This document shows positions 25,371 through 36,350 of a stretch of DNA of 64,000 nucleotides, in pieces. The DNA is taken from contig NC_051439.1 of assembly GCF_001649575.2 (NCBI RefSeq), positions 9,550,467 to 9,614,466 on the forward strand, written 5' to 3'. Each line of letters opens with the position of its first letter. The stretch's first letter is position 1. The DNA is from Kryptolebias marmoratus. Its lineage: Eukaryota > Chordata > Actinopteri > Cyprinodontiformes > Rivulidae. Below the pieces are notes generated by a model. The model saw nothing but the letters and a program-made list of their open reading frames with translations, ran no database searches and was not told the DNA's origin. The position numbers and the translations under genes were made by a program.

Positions 25371-26569
25371 GCCAGTTGAGGATTAAAAAAAAAGATCTGA
25401 CGGGAGAGAAGAACAGGACTGACTAGATTGAACTTTTTTCATGCTTTGTGAGAATTTTGGGGGGTGTTTCTGAGCTAAGCAATTAAGTGTTTAGTTGGAA
25501 GCTCCGGGCCAGCTTCTGTGCTCCTTTTAGGTTGAAAAAGGTGAACAGTTTGTCATTTTTACAGCTCATTTTCACTCCAAACCACTCTACTATACGTGCC
25601 CGGACTGAACCTCGCCGCTGCCATGTCCTTGAGTTCCCAGTGACAGGTAAATATACACCTCCATCCAAACACATGTCTCACATCGTCTGCATGTGACTTA
25701 TGGGAGGTCAGCTTGAACTGGATCGATGTTACAGTTCATTTTTATAGGTCTGATGATGTCATGCTGCTGTGTGTTTGGTGTTATGGGTCCCCAAACCTGT
25801 TGCTGCAAGAAAGCTGTTTTGACTCGGGCTTGATGGGGCAACATGCAAGTGCACTTTACACACGTTTTGAGGGAGATTCGAATCTCGCTGACAACATCCC
25901 AATCCCGCCGGGATCATCGGCGGGTCACGGACGAGGGGGGAATGAATGGAGCGATGGCGATGTTGTCATTCAAATGGAATGGATCACTTGAACCCCCACT
26001 GCACGCTTGTAATGACCCTGTGTGGAGAACTGTAATGTGGTTTTCCCATCGGGTTTGAGGGAAACTCTATGCCAGGCCATTCAGGTGCGCAGTAAAGTGC
26101 TTTTCACTTTCTGAGGACTTCCTGTCTCCAGTGGCGTTCTCTATTAACTCCTCACAGACAGACAAGAGGCTTTCTATTGGCCCGGACACCTTTTATCACA
26201 GCAGTCGTTCCCCCCGCAGGTATGGCGCTACCTGGCCTGCAGACAAGATAGGGAGCTGGCTGCCTGTCATTACTGGCAGACGAAGGCTATCTGAATATAG
26301 TTTACACACCTTGTTGAGAAACAAACTTGGACTTGTGAGATAGTTACACACAATGCTTTTATTGTGGAGGCACCCAAATAGCCTTATGCCACATCTCTCC
26401 CCCTCTCCCTCCTCCTCCTCTTAGGTTGGCTACTATTTATTCCCACCAGCTGTAGTGATGTGCTAAAAAAGTTCTTGACACCAGCTCTTGCTTTTCATCA
26501 CTGAAGCTTCCGACTGCTAACAGGGACTGAGCTGGTTTTTCCTGCCTCTCTCTCGCTCCCTCCCTCCCT

Positions 26570-26601
26570 NNNNNNNNNNNNNNNNNNNNNNNNNNNNNNN
26601 N
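26570..26601. other. Assembly gap (32 N)
   Basis: A run of 32 N follows a CTCCCTCCCTCCCT pyrimidine tract, probably an unresolved simple repeat. Single N bases also occur at 3417 and 30959, the first in a C-run and the second before a G/A-rich tract. Confidence 0.98.
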
Positions 26602-27589
26602 CTGCTGCTGAGACTCACACACGCCAAATTTATCAGATAAATTACAGGATGTCGCACGTGAAATCTTCCTCATAACTCTTCTCATCAGCAGCCACTGACG
26701 GGGGGCCGCCCGCGCGTAAAACACCCAGAACCAAAACGGACAGAAGGCATTAAAAAATAAAATAAAATAAAAAGTCGCCAAAAAATGTGCCTGAATCGAT
26801 TTTATTTATTTTTTTATTTATTTATATTTCTGAAATACTACACAATCTTGAGGGCTTTTGTTTGTCTGTCTATTTTAGATGACTGATTTTTTTTTTGTTG
26901 TTATGCAGGTATTCAAATTAAAATCGCAAATTTAGTTTGGAACTTTTTTCTTTGAAAAAGAAAATCGTGTCTCCGTGTTTTTTTTTTTTTTTTTAGTTAT
27001 TTATTGTAATTATTTCTGTTGTATGCTATGATCATAAAAATGCGTTTAATTCCATCCCCTAACGAATTCTTTAGAATGCTAATAATTGTATTATATTTGA
27101 AATGTAATTAATTATAATAGAGGTAAAATATGAAAATAAAGACAAGAAAATCAGATTACAAAACTAATCCAAATGAACTATTATTATTATTATTTAAAGA
27201 TAGATGTTTTTTCTTTTATTATTGGTTATCTGACCAGTTGAACCTGCAGAAATGGACCACCTATTGAATCTCCAGTCTCCTTTCGTCTTCATTTTTATTT
27301 CGTACTTTCTCCTTTTTTTCATATAGACCCGTCCTGTATGCCATTACATTGTTTTGAAAAATAAGAAGAGGTTTTAACTGCCACCCGAGACGATAATGGT
27401 TACCGGTTCTATACTTTGAGTCAAAATCTTCAAGTGGGCTGTGATTAATGACGGCCGGGGTCCTCCGGGCCCCTGGCTGGATGACTTCAGCTCGGCAGGT
27501 CCTCTCTCCTTCCTTTTTTATTTTTAAGCAGAAGGGCTGTTTGCTGAGATGTTGCATATTTATTATTATCACTAATCGCTAATTTCTCT

Positions 27590-28130
27590 CTGCGCGCCGT
27601 TGCGCGCGCTCAGGAAGGGGCGGTGGGCAACAAGTCCCCGGGTGCTCGCCATGATATTGACCCTTGCAATCCATCTTTATTGATTTCACCATCAGCGTGG
27701 CCTCCTGATACATGCATAAGGAGCTTTTTACCTGAGTAAATAGAAAAATGGCGGCGGGGTCAGAGTCACGTGGCAGGCAGGTGGAAACGTCCGTTCTTCT
27801 TTAAAATGTCAGGAATCTGATGTTTATTTTTTTCTATTTGAGAATTAATAAAACAGTTGGAGGCAGCCTTCTTTTTCTTTTTCTTTCCTGTATAAACAAA
27901 GTTACTTTGGCCTCCAGAAGGGGTCGCCATCATGTAAAAGCAGTGCGCCCAAGGGTGCGGTGAGGAGAGGAGAGAGAGGGGGGGTCTCCAGCTTCTTCTT
28001 TTTCTTCTTCCTCTTCTTCCTTTTCTTGTCTCTTGCCCGTCACCAACATCTACATCACTCCGGACTCCTTCTCGAGCGGATTCGGTGACGCGCGCAGCGC
28101 CTCTTGGAAGCGCGCGCGCTAATCAACAGC
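27590..28130. promoter_or_regulatory. CpG-rich promoter-like patch downstream of meis2
   Basis: Two CpG clusters (gcgcgccgttgcgcgcgctc at about 27592-27611; acgcgcgcagcgcctc and gcgcgcgcgct at about 28088-28120) flank a GC-box-like GGGGCGGTGGG (27617-27627), a YY1-type AAATGGCGGCGG (27746-27757) and a GTCACGTG E-box (27765-27772). Such a set is typical of vertebrate promoters, but no gene with recognisable protein starts here. Confidence 0.4.
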
Positions 28131-28548
28131 CCGGAGAAATTTCTGATTTAAAAACAAAACCAAACAAACAAACAAAAAAAACAAATTGTGAGCGCGTCTC
28201 CGTCCTGCCAACCTCCCTCCCAGTCCTCTCCTGTTATTTACAGTTCTTGTGAAATGTCTCACTTTGCTGCCCTCGGCTTCCCACAGGATAGTTCTGAGCT
28301 TCTTCTTCTTCTTTTTTCCAAAGCTCTCAAAATAACCCAAGGAATTCAAGAATAAGAAAATCAACTTATGCGACCACGAGCCATAAATGAAGGGAATCGA
28401 TATTTCCCGCCGCTCACTGTAACGTCTCCTTATTATGGAAATAATGCTGGATTTATTTGCGAATCTTATGGCTTCTTCGGCCATAAGGGGTGATTATTTC
28501 ACTGATAAAAAAACGGACAAACGTTGACAACCTTGAGGCCCAGAGCTT

Positions 28549-28574
28549 GGGGGTGGGGGTGGGGGGTGGGGGGG
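28549..28574 (+). other. Perfect G-quadruplex motif, four G-tracts with 1-nt loops
   Basis: Tracts of 5, 5, 6 and 7 G are separated by single T. Any stable-G4 rule (four runs of at least 3 G, loops 1-7) is met with the shortest loops possible. Confidence 0.85.
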
Positions 28575-28769
28575 TGCAAGAAAGGCAATGTAATGAGAAA
28601 AAAAGTGGGCCTGGGGCTCGCCTAATTAAATTGTAACTGATTGAAATAACGCTTTGAATACCTCAAGGCTCGACTAAACTCCGACTATTTCCCTTTTTAT
28701 TGCGCTTTGTTTATTCTGCCCTCTTTATTTTGTGCCCTCCTCCCTCCCTCCCTCCCCCCGCACCTCCAG

Positions 28770-28870
28770 CGGCTGCAGGACTGTGGCCACTGCAATTTGC
28801 AGCTTCTGCTCATCATCGCGGAGGCCTGTAGCTATGTTATCTGACTAATTATGATTTTAACATCATTAGG
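28770..28870. promoter_or_regulatory. Candidate conserved non-coding element
   Basis: Dense text with 'gtggccactgcaatttgcag', a GATA/homeodomain cluster 'ttatctgactaattatgatt' and 'acatcattagg', set between a C-rich tract and a T-rich tract. By composition only. Confidence 0.35.
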
Positions 28871-29129
28871 AATTTATATATTTTTTTTGTTTGTGTGTGG
28901 CGTGAGCGTGCCAGGGGAGGGGGCTGCGGGGGTTGACAGTTACTCATTTTTTTTGTTTTAAAAGAGGACACTGAAGTGTGAAAAACATTAAATAGTTGAG
29001 GCTAAACCCCGTCCTTAATGTCTTGTCTTTTACCTATTTTTGTTCATATATATATTTATAGAATTTCTTTTATTTTCCTGATCTGTGTAAATTTAGGGTG
29101 CAAGCGTAATGTCCCAAAATTAATTGTCA

Positions 29130-29370
29130 GCTTTAATATCCGACCTAATGCCGTGGATTAAAGACGGAACCCCGGCTTCCTATTTATCAAACAGCCATCG
29201 AATTAATTTGCGAAAGGCCAGAGAGGAGTCATCAGCGAGGCCGTCTGTGGGCGCGCGGCTGCCTCCATTGTCTGAGGAAATCCTATCATAAATGATAAAT
29301 AGATAATGGAGCTGTCTCCTGCAGACGCGTTCATCAGCGGTAAATGGGAGCTGGCGCGAGGCACCGCGGA
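29130..29370. promoter_or_regulatory. Candidate conserved non-coding element with homeodomain/GATA cores
   Basis: Rich in developmental-factor cores (GATTAA, TTTATCAAAC, GAATTAATTTGCG, ATAAATGATAAATAGATAATGG) embedded in a CpG-containing context (gtgggcgcgcggctgcc). No simple repeats or coding sequence. Confidence 0.4.
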
Positions 29371-30039
29371 GAATTAAGGCGAAAGAGTTTGCAACATTCC
29401 TACAGGGGATAAGTTGTTGACAATTAAAGAACACACACACACACACAGAGAAAGCAAGAAAATAAGGGAGGCAGCGAGATACTCTTAGAGCTGGGAAGGA
29501 AGGTCAGAAATACTTTTTTTTGGCCGTTTTTGTGCAGTTCCAGTTGTTTTTATTTTTTGTTTTTGGTCTTGTGATTTTGAAATTGCATTAGGTGATGCTT
29601 TCGTTTTATTTTCTTTTTTTGTTAATACAAGAGAAACTCATTGGAAGACAAGAAAGAAAAAAAAAAGAGAAGAAAAAAAGAAATCTTAGCTTCGTTATTT
29701 ATGACTTGGTTTACTCCCAGAAATTTCCCCCACCTATAAGATGTGACTTTTATCTGTCCGTGTTTCAGCCAAGTTGTGTGCTTATATCTAACACAAGTCC
29801 ACGTAAAAGACAAAAAAATAATTAAAACAAAATATAGGATGTAATGAAATGAGGTGTTCAGGGTTTAATTTAAAAACACCTCTCCCAACAGGAAGGAAGT
29901 AAGAGATTTAAAAAAGTAAAACTCACAACGTGATAACACAGACTCTCCTCTCACGATTGTCTTTGGATTGCACAGATCAACCCTGCCTCTTAAAAAAGAA
30001 AAAAAAAAAAAAAACTAGTCCCTTCTTCCAGAAAGCCCT

Positions 30040-30200
30040 TTTCGGTGCTGCTATAATAAACCATTTTCCCTGGGCTTTATTGATCAGTCACTCTGAGCTA
30101 ATGTAATTATCCTCATCAATAGGGGGACTGCAGGGAGAATCATTATGTGGTTGACATTGATAAATGATCAGCCAAATGCGGCCCTTTTTCTCCCAGGGAC
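30040..30200. promoter_or_regulatory. Candidate conserved non-coding element
   Basis: Contains 'ctttattgatcagtcactc', 'taatgtaattatcctcatc' and 'ttgacattgataaatgatca', a tight cluster of homeodomain and TALE-like cores, and ends before a CA-rich run. By composition only. Confidence 0.4.
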
Positions 30201-31815
30201 CCCCGCCTTTGACCCGCTCACACACACACACAGACACACACACAGGCCTGCATAACGTAGTCATAGAAACACCTTATGGCAAGAGGAGCGAAAACTGCTG
30301 AAATGTATAAAAAAAAGAGGGCAACAAATGCTGGCTTGCATACACACAAAAAAAAAAAAACTAAAAACTGTCCCCCTCAGCAAGCCGTTTTTGGTAAGAG
30401 CCAGCTGCACAGCGCAGGACACTCAACCTTTGCAAGAACATTCTTCTATTTTTTTCTTTCTTTTTTTTCCTCTTAAGACCACCATCCAAATCAGCAATTT
30501 GAAAGAAAAAACAAAGGCAGAACTTTTATCTTCACCCCTCGCTCAGCAGATCTAAAAATACATATTAGCAGCCCTTTTCTGCGAGATCATAAACCCCACA
30601 CCAGATGCTCTGCAAGAAAAAAAAAGCAATAAAATAAGCATTATTAACATGTTGCCTGTTGAACGCACACACACATGCGTTTGCGCATTGTGTTCCGAGC
30701 GCGCAAACTGTGTGTGGACTTTTAATATTGTTGCAGGAGAGAGGAGCGCGTCTTCCACAGAGGAGCCGGCTGCATTGTGCAGCAGAGCACAGGGAATATA
30801 TTCCTGATTTTATTCGTGCAGCAGCAGCAGCAGCCCGGACTGGCTTTGACAGGGAGGAGATGAAGGGGAGGAGTTGTTTAGCTCGGCTGGATCATCCATC
30901 ATCCCTGTCACACCGAATCGGCAAAAGGAAAGCAGCAGAGGCAATCTACCTTCTGTCTNAGGGTGGGGGAGGAGGGAGAGAGGAGGGGGAGACGGAGAGG
31001 AAAAGAAAAGAAAAGGAAAAAAAACTATTAATATTAAAATCCTCTCCATCCGCAGTAATACTCACGTTTTCATCTGATAATCTCCGCGCAAAACGGCGGA
31101 TTTCTTCCTTCCGTTTGAAAGAAAGGAGCTCTAGAAAAACAAAAAGAGTCTTTAAAGTTTTTTCTTTTTTTTACATTGCTGCGTAAAGGAGGCACTTTAA
31201 CTCAGTCCTAGTGTAAAACTAATACAAATAAATAAATAAAACATGCTTGGTGCAGGCCCAACATCTATCTGTGTGGTTAAGTATTAAATACAGAAACCTT
31301 TGTGTGCGTCACGATTAGTCAGTTTTCATTTTTAATCTGCAGTAGTTTATATTTAATGGCAACACTTACACTAAATATTAAAATCACAAAAACAAATTTA
31401 TTGACAGGTTGTAAAAACGTCTGGATTTTTAGTTACCAAGCTGTTGATTTATTTTATTGTAGGTGTATTTTTTAAAATTATTTATTTGTTTATTTTGGTA
31501 AAGTACGTCCTTCCATTTCGAGGAATTTTGAGATTACATTGGATTTTTTTATTTAGAGTTTGTTTGTTTTTGTTTTATTTTTTTCTGTTGTTGTTGTTTT
31601 TAATTTGTTTAAATAAAAAAAATGCACACAAAAATACAAAATGGGCCTGAAGTTGATTTTAAAGCTAAATGTGTTTGCAGGAGGGAAAAACAAATATATT
31701 ATTGAACAACTCAAACAATTTAAGGACAAAGAATTGTAAATCAATTGAAGCAAAATAAAAATACATTTACACCTGCTTCAGAAAGACTAAAAAAGTAAAA
31801 AAAAATCGGCTGAAT

Positions 31816-31843
31816 TAATAATAATAATAATAATAATAATAAT
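31816..31843 (+). repeat. (TAA)n microsatellite
   Basis: About nine ATA/TAA units in the intergenic region. Confidence 0.9.
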
Positions 31844-32115
31844 TGGCAGAGGTGTCAGTAATAAACTGTAAAAGAATTTAAAAAATAAATAAAATGAGCA
31901 AGGAAAATAAATATCTGAAGCTCTGAATCCCACATAGAAAAAGTTTAAACGTCTTTGTAAAGGACAAAAAAGAAGAAAAAAAATCAGGCAGAGTAATGCA
32001 ATCGGTTGTGGTTTAAGGCTATGACTTGGATGGCCGCGGGCAAACACAGGAAGGAGATGGAGCAAAGGGAGAGAGGAGCCGGCCTCGTCCTCCTGGACGA
32101 CAGTACCGGAACACA

Positions 32116-32130
32116 CCGACAGGCGGCGCT
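32116..32130 (+). promoter_or_regulatory. CTCF-like motif just past the meis2 3' end
   Basis: CCGACAGGCGGCGCT keeps the AG..GGCGC core of the CTCF motif with a few mismatches to the full consensus. It lies in a small CpG-rich patch (32020-32165). Confidence 0.25.
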
Positions 32131-32846
32131 GCAAAACGGCAGAACCGAGCAACCGAGACAGCCAGCCATGCTCCTCTCTGTGGAGGTAATTATTCTGGGA
32201 GCTTCATGCTTGTTTGTTGTTTGAACGACCAGGGAAGCAGTGAAAGGTAACTATATAAATAGTTAAAAACAAATTTAAATGTTTTTCTATATTTTAAACC
32301 TCGCAAAATTAATATAATTAACATAAACTTGTTTATTATTGTTATTATTCATAAAATATTCTATAGTTTTTTTTTAATTCTGCTTTTTTAATCACATTTG
32401 TGTCCCTGCTAATTGTTTTGCTTTTGCTCTAAATCTAAAACGACTTGGCGGTAAATTATTTGCACCCTTAATTTGCATCTGAAAGTTATTTATCATTCGA
32501 AGGGTATGTTGGTGTGCCTAAATAAATTGCCATGGCAAGACGTGTTTCCACCACAATTTGTTTTTGTCATTTTAACAGGGCACTCATTGCTTTTTTTTTT
32601 TTTTTTGTATTTTAAAATAAATAAATAAAAATAATGGTTATAATCTACTGCAAAAAGAGCGCAGGAACAAAGTGAGAAGTGATGTATTTTTATAACCATG
32701 TGCAAAAATAAATTTAACATGCAACAACATACCCCAACAATAATTAACCAATTCATTAAGTTTTGTTAAAAAAAAATGGGGAAAAGTGAATTACGACTTA
32801 ACACAGTTAATCACACAAAAATCTAACAAAAATCAAAAATGAAATA

Positions 32847-32852
32847 TTTATT
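32847..32852 (-). terminator. meis2: Candidate distal polyadenylation signal of meis2
   Basis: AATAAA on the minus strand (TTTATT on +), about 1.55 kb after the long-isoform stop codon. The choice among several hexamers is uncertain. Confidence 0.3.
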
Positions 32853-34395
32853 ACAGCATTTGTGACTGAACACCTTTTAAACATTACGTCACAGTCCTCA
32901 TACAAGTATTTAATGTAATTTTTGACAAAGCTTAAGGGAGACGGCATCTTATCATCTAGTGAGGAACACGTGCTGAAAAAGGAAGGAATTCATGGACATA
33001 CAATATCAATGCCACAGCAGATCTGAAACTAGCAAAAACATTCTTTTTCAATTGAGGTAAACACATAGAATATCTAACATGAAACAATTAATAGACTGAA
33101 CTCTGTACGAAGTTTGTTACAATATTCTCTCTGCTTTTTTGTCTCTCCCAAAAGCAATGAGTTCATAATTTAAGTGGTTTTTTTTTTTCCTTTTCTTTTT
33201 TTTTCATGTTTAGGGTTTTTGGTGCATCAACCATCAAATTGCTTCTCCAGTGCCACAGAATCAACGTTTGTGTCAGTACTGTCCTTTATGGCAAGTTGTG
33301 TTGATCTGCAGGTGAAGAAGCGCCGCAGGATGTTGCTTTTTTTTTCCCACTGTTAAGCTTCCTTCGATAGGCTCTTACCAATGAGAGTCCAGGGTAACAA
33401 ATTAAAAAAAAAAAAAATAAAAATAAAAATGTATAAAACCAACACAATCCAGTGCTTGGGCAAAGTCAAAGAAAACTTTTTTTTTTCCTTTAAAACCTAC
33501 AGGGCAAAACATTCATTCATGAACCAAAAAATAAAAAATAAAAAAAAATAAAAGGAGGGGGGCATGAAAAATATTAAAACTGAATCTTCTGGAGCAATCC
33601 AGTGTCCTTTAACAGCCTTTTCCCATTATGCCCTGCTATTACAGGGGACAGGACCTGATTGCCCTCTGTGGTTTGAAAGCCTTCTTGAAATGCTCCATCT
33701 TCTTATTGTTTTTTTTTTTTTCTTTTCTTTGTTTTTTTCGTTTTTAGTGTTGTGCTGCGAGACAGTTTCTTCTCCAGGAAGGAGCACACACAGTGTGAGA
33801 GAGAAAAGGTTAACCTTTAATTCTAAAACTAGCTCAGGAAACAAAACATGTGATCAACAAAAAGAAATGCACAAGTTTTAACTTATTTATCTATACTTTT
33901 TATACTACAGTAGTTATAACTCTTGGAGTCTTTCTTGTTTTTTTTTTTCAACCTTCCAGAGTGATATTATTTTCAAAGAGCATGTCACATGAAAGTGTAC
34001 TGAACATTTTTATGATGTCGAGTGCGAAAAGTGTGTGTGTGTTGTTTTTTTTTTTTTTTTTGAGTGTGTGCGTGTGTCCAGTCATTGCACACGTCACAAC
34101 AGCCTCTGTTGATCTTTACCAAAAGCCCAAGACTTTACAAAGTGTTCTTGTCAGCTTGGTCCTCTGCTTGGATGAAAGTAACAAAATTGACAAGTTAAAA
34201 AAAAAAAAAAAAAACGAAGAAGAATCACAGCTCGTCTGGAATTCTGTTTGTTTAGAGTCAAATCTGGTCAAAAAGGTTTGTTTTGATTCTTAAAAATAGT
34301 CTCAAAATAGGTTTTATTGTGGGCTGTTTTTTTTTTTTTTTTCATTTTTCTGAATTGTTTTTTGTGTAGCAGCTGCTGTTGTCGTGGTAGCAAAG

Positions 34396-34403
34396 TTCCC
34401 TTT
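34396..34403 (-). promoter_or_regulatory. meis2: Perfect miR-204/211 8mer target site in the meis2 last exon
   Basis: The minus strand reads AAAGGGAA here, complementary to the miR-204 seed (UUCCCUUU at its 5' end) with the A opposite position 1. It starts two nucleotides after the long-isoform stop TAG. Repression of Meis2 by miR-204 in medaka eye development is established knowledge; that this site mediates it here is inference. Confidence 0.55.
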
Positions 34404-34404
34404 A

Positions 34405-34700
34405 CTATTGGGCATGGATGTCCAGGCCGTGTCCTCCAGTACTGGGTTCAATGGGAGTGAGCAAAGGGGGTCTCTGTGCAGTCATGGTCATTCCTGGGTG
34501 CAACGAGGGTCCTCCGTGCATCAGCATGGTGTGATGAGGGTAGGGAGCGTGGAGTTGATCCGGAAGGTAAAGAAGGGGCCTGTGTCGATGGTGGGAGTGG
34601 TGTGAAGTCATCTGATGAGAGTTGGTGAACGTGGGTGGGCCCATGCTCATGCCCACAGGACTGCTCTGAGGTACAAACTCCCCTGGCATGACTGGCAGAC
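34405..34700 (-). CDS. meis2: meis2 last exon, long C-terminal tail (...DIHAQ)
   Basis: The exon starts after a consensus acceptor (tgtctcacag on the minus strand) with the last two bases of a split Gly codon and encodes 97 residues to TAG at 34407-34405. The tail opens with LPVMPGEFV, contains HPGMTMTAQ and ends in GLDIHAQ. This matches the MEIS1/MEIS2 'b-type' C-terminus, which acts as a transcriptional activation tail behind the homeodomain. It is read as protein only when exon 37696-37787 is skipped; when that exon is included, this whole stretch is 3' UTR. The middle (SHHSHHRHRP) is His-rich and differs from the tetrapod sequence as I recall it, while both ends are well kept. The 211-aa and 95-aa open frames nearby are unrelated or shadow frames. 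Confidence 0.93.
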
Positions 34701-36119
34701 CTGTGAGACAGACAGAGGGAGAGAAATATATTCACGGAGTCAATAAAACTGCAGCTTGGACATGCTCCTTCTCCATTAACAGGCCCTTAATTCAATTTAA
34801 ACTCAGCTTCACCAACAGAGAGCTTAGCAGACTTTATGACATTGCGTGTGTGACTACAAAGCTTTTAGCTTCTGCAAGTAAAGCGAGACATTATTGCACT
34901 GGGCTATTTTAGGCCACAGTGAGTGGTTTACAATGCCCAATAGCGTTGTGGTCAGGTCTCAGGTTGGAAAATGATCCTCAGTCATCCACAGACAACGGAG
35001 TCCTGGAGGATGTGAGGAAAACCAAGCAGGAATATCGACGCGGAGAAGTGCTAATACTTTTACAAGTGGAGCAGTCAATTCCCCAGCTGAATTTAGTGAC
35101 AAACCAAACAGGCGTTTTCTCCCGAGTATGTGTCTCTGTGAATATATTTGATTTAGAATCCCTTAAAGAACTTGTTAAATAATTTAGGATTCGGTCGTAT
35201 CAGCAAGACAGTGAACATTAAGGCCTTGTTTCCTCTGCTCAATGAGAGAACTTTAAGCTTACTTATACAGTAGATCATGTGTGGGACGAGAACAAGAGCA
35301 GGAAGTGGGAGCAAGACAAAGCAACAAAGATGAAAGGAAGTAAGGAGAGAAAAGAAAGGAAAAGGAGGCGGGGTGTGGTGATGTCCCTTCAGATGGACTC
35401 CGCTCCATATGTGTGGAGACCTCAGCATGCTCGCATCTCTCATACTGTGACAGGACCCAGGACATAGAGCTGGCTCAGCAGTACCACTGTTTGGCTTTTT
35501 CACATCCCCGTTTGTTGTAATCAGAAAAAAAAAAAAGAGTAAGTATGGTGGTGGGGGCTGGGGAGGCGTCCTCGAGCCTGTGACTGGCGTATGAGAGCAT
35601 GACTGGTACGGAGGCCTGGACCTTGGGGAGAGACAAGTGAACAGGAGGTCCCGCTGAAGCCAGGGGTCCTTGGTCTGAGATTCAGTCTGGGCTGGCCTGC
35701 TTTGTAATATAAACCCCAGGGGGATTAGAAGCTGTAATAGGAGGGGAGAGGTCGCTGTGAGGTCACTGGGCATGCTCACTCTCTGCATTCCTGCACCTTA
35801 GTACACTGCAATTAAGAAATTACACCGGAGGGCTTCGGTGAGGGGAAAAGGAGGAGTACAGAAAGGAGAGAGGGACAGCAAAGGCCAAGATTAATGACCG
35901 GTCTCACTCAATGAAAGCTGTGTTGTTTTTTAATACTCCTTTTCCATGTCAGTTTGTTTGAAATGCAAACGTTTATCAGAGCAGGTCTCCTAAAACATAA
36001 AAAAAATAAGTTTTTTTAGGGAATTAGGGTATGATGGGCGCCCTCACCTCCATATAACCTGGAGGAACTGTATCTTAGAGCTCTCCCTCCCTCTCTCTCC
36101 TTTATTAACAAGAAACCAT

Positions 36120-36350
36120 CTCAAGACAATAACCGAGGACAAACTGGACCATCTCTGCATGCCTGACTCCCCAGCAGGCTGTGCATTTCTGTTATGGCAC
36201 AGTAGTCCTGCTCAATGGCTAGCCATAATTAAGTACCAAATATACCATATTGTGTGGCTGTGTAATCAAATCAAGAGAGGATAATATTCCTCTGTATTAA
36301 GCTATTAATGTAATTGGTCATGAAGCATAAAGTATGTTACGTAATTAAGT
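36120..36350. promoter_or_regulatory. Candidate conserved non-coding element, last meis2 intron
   Basis: Non-repetitive block with 'gccataattaagtacc', 'gtgtaatcaaatcaagag', and 'tattaatgtaattggtcatg'. No coding potential; by composition only. Confidence 0.35.

Larger units (their letters stand above)
21468..32846. other. Intergenic region between the cdin1 and meis2 3' ends
   Basis: No exon with recognisable protein content was found on either strand. Open frames are short and dominated by low-complexity translation. The region holds a PBX-MEIS consensus site, a sequencing gap, a CpG-rich promoter-like patch, a G-quadruplex motif and several candidate regulatory blocks, each listed separately. 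A non-coding RNA starting in the CpG-rich patch cannot be excluded. Confidence 0.6.
32847..34404 (-). other. meis2: meis2 3' UTR (extent provisional)
   Basis: This follows the long-isoform stop codon at 34405-34407 on the minus strand. Candidate polyadenylation signals (AATAAA on the minus strand) lie close to the stop at 34313-34318 and distally at 32847-32852; I use the distal one as a provisional limit. The mRNA-sense strand is A-rich with long A runs, for example opposite the T tracts at about 33704-33721, 34049-34063 and 34327-34342. No coding potential was seen. Confidence 0.45.

Noticed and set aside
25868..25890. GATTCGAATC palindrome resembling a tRNA B-box
   Set aside because: No A-box, no acceptor stem or anticodon arm around it; just a palindrome.
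28020..28125. Possible coding stretch VTNIYITPDSFSSGFGDA in the CpG patch
   Set aside because: No acceptor AG after the long pyrimidine tract, ends in a stop within the CpG run, and no family recognised.
30659..31186. 175-residue open frame with Glu/Lys/Gly-rich stretch
   Set aside because: It spans an ambiguous base and purine-rich simple sequence; translation looks like repeat, not protein.
34448..34735. 95-residue open frame on the minus strand overlapping the last meis2 exon
   Set aside because: It is the shifted frame of the same exon and crosses the splice acceptor; only the frame 34405-34700 matches MEIS2.
35153..35788. 211-residue open frame in the last meis2 intron
   Set aside because: Low-complexity Pro/Leu/Phe-rich translation, no domain, lies within an intron; taken as chance.
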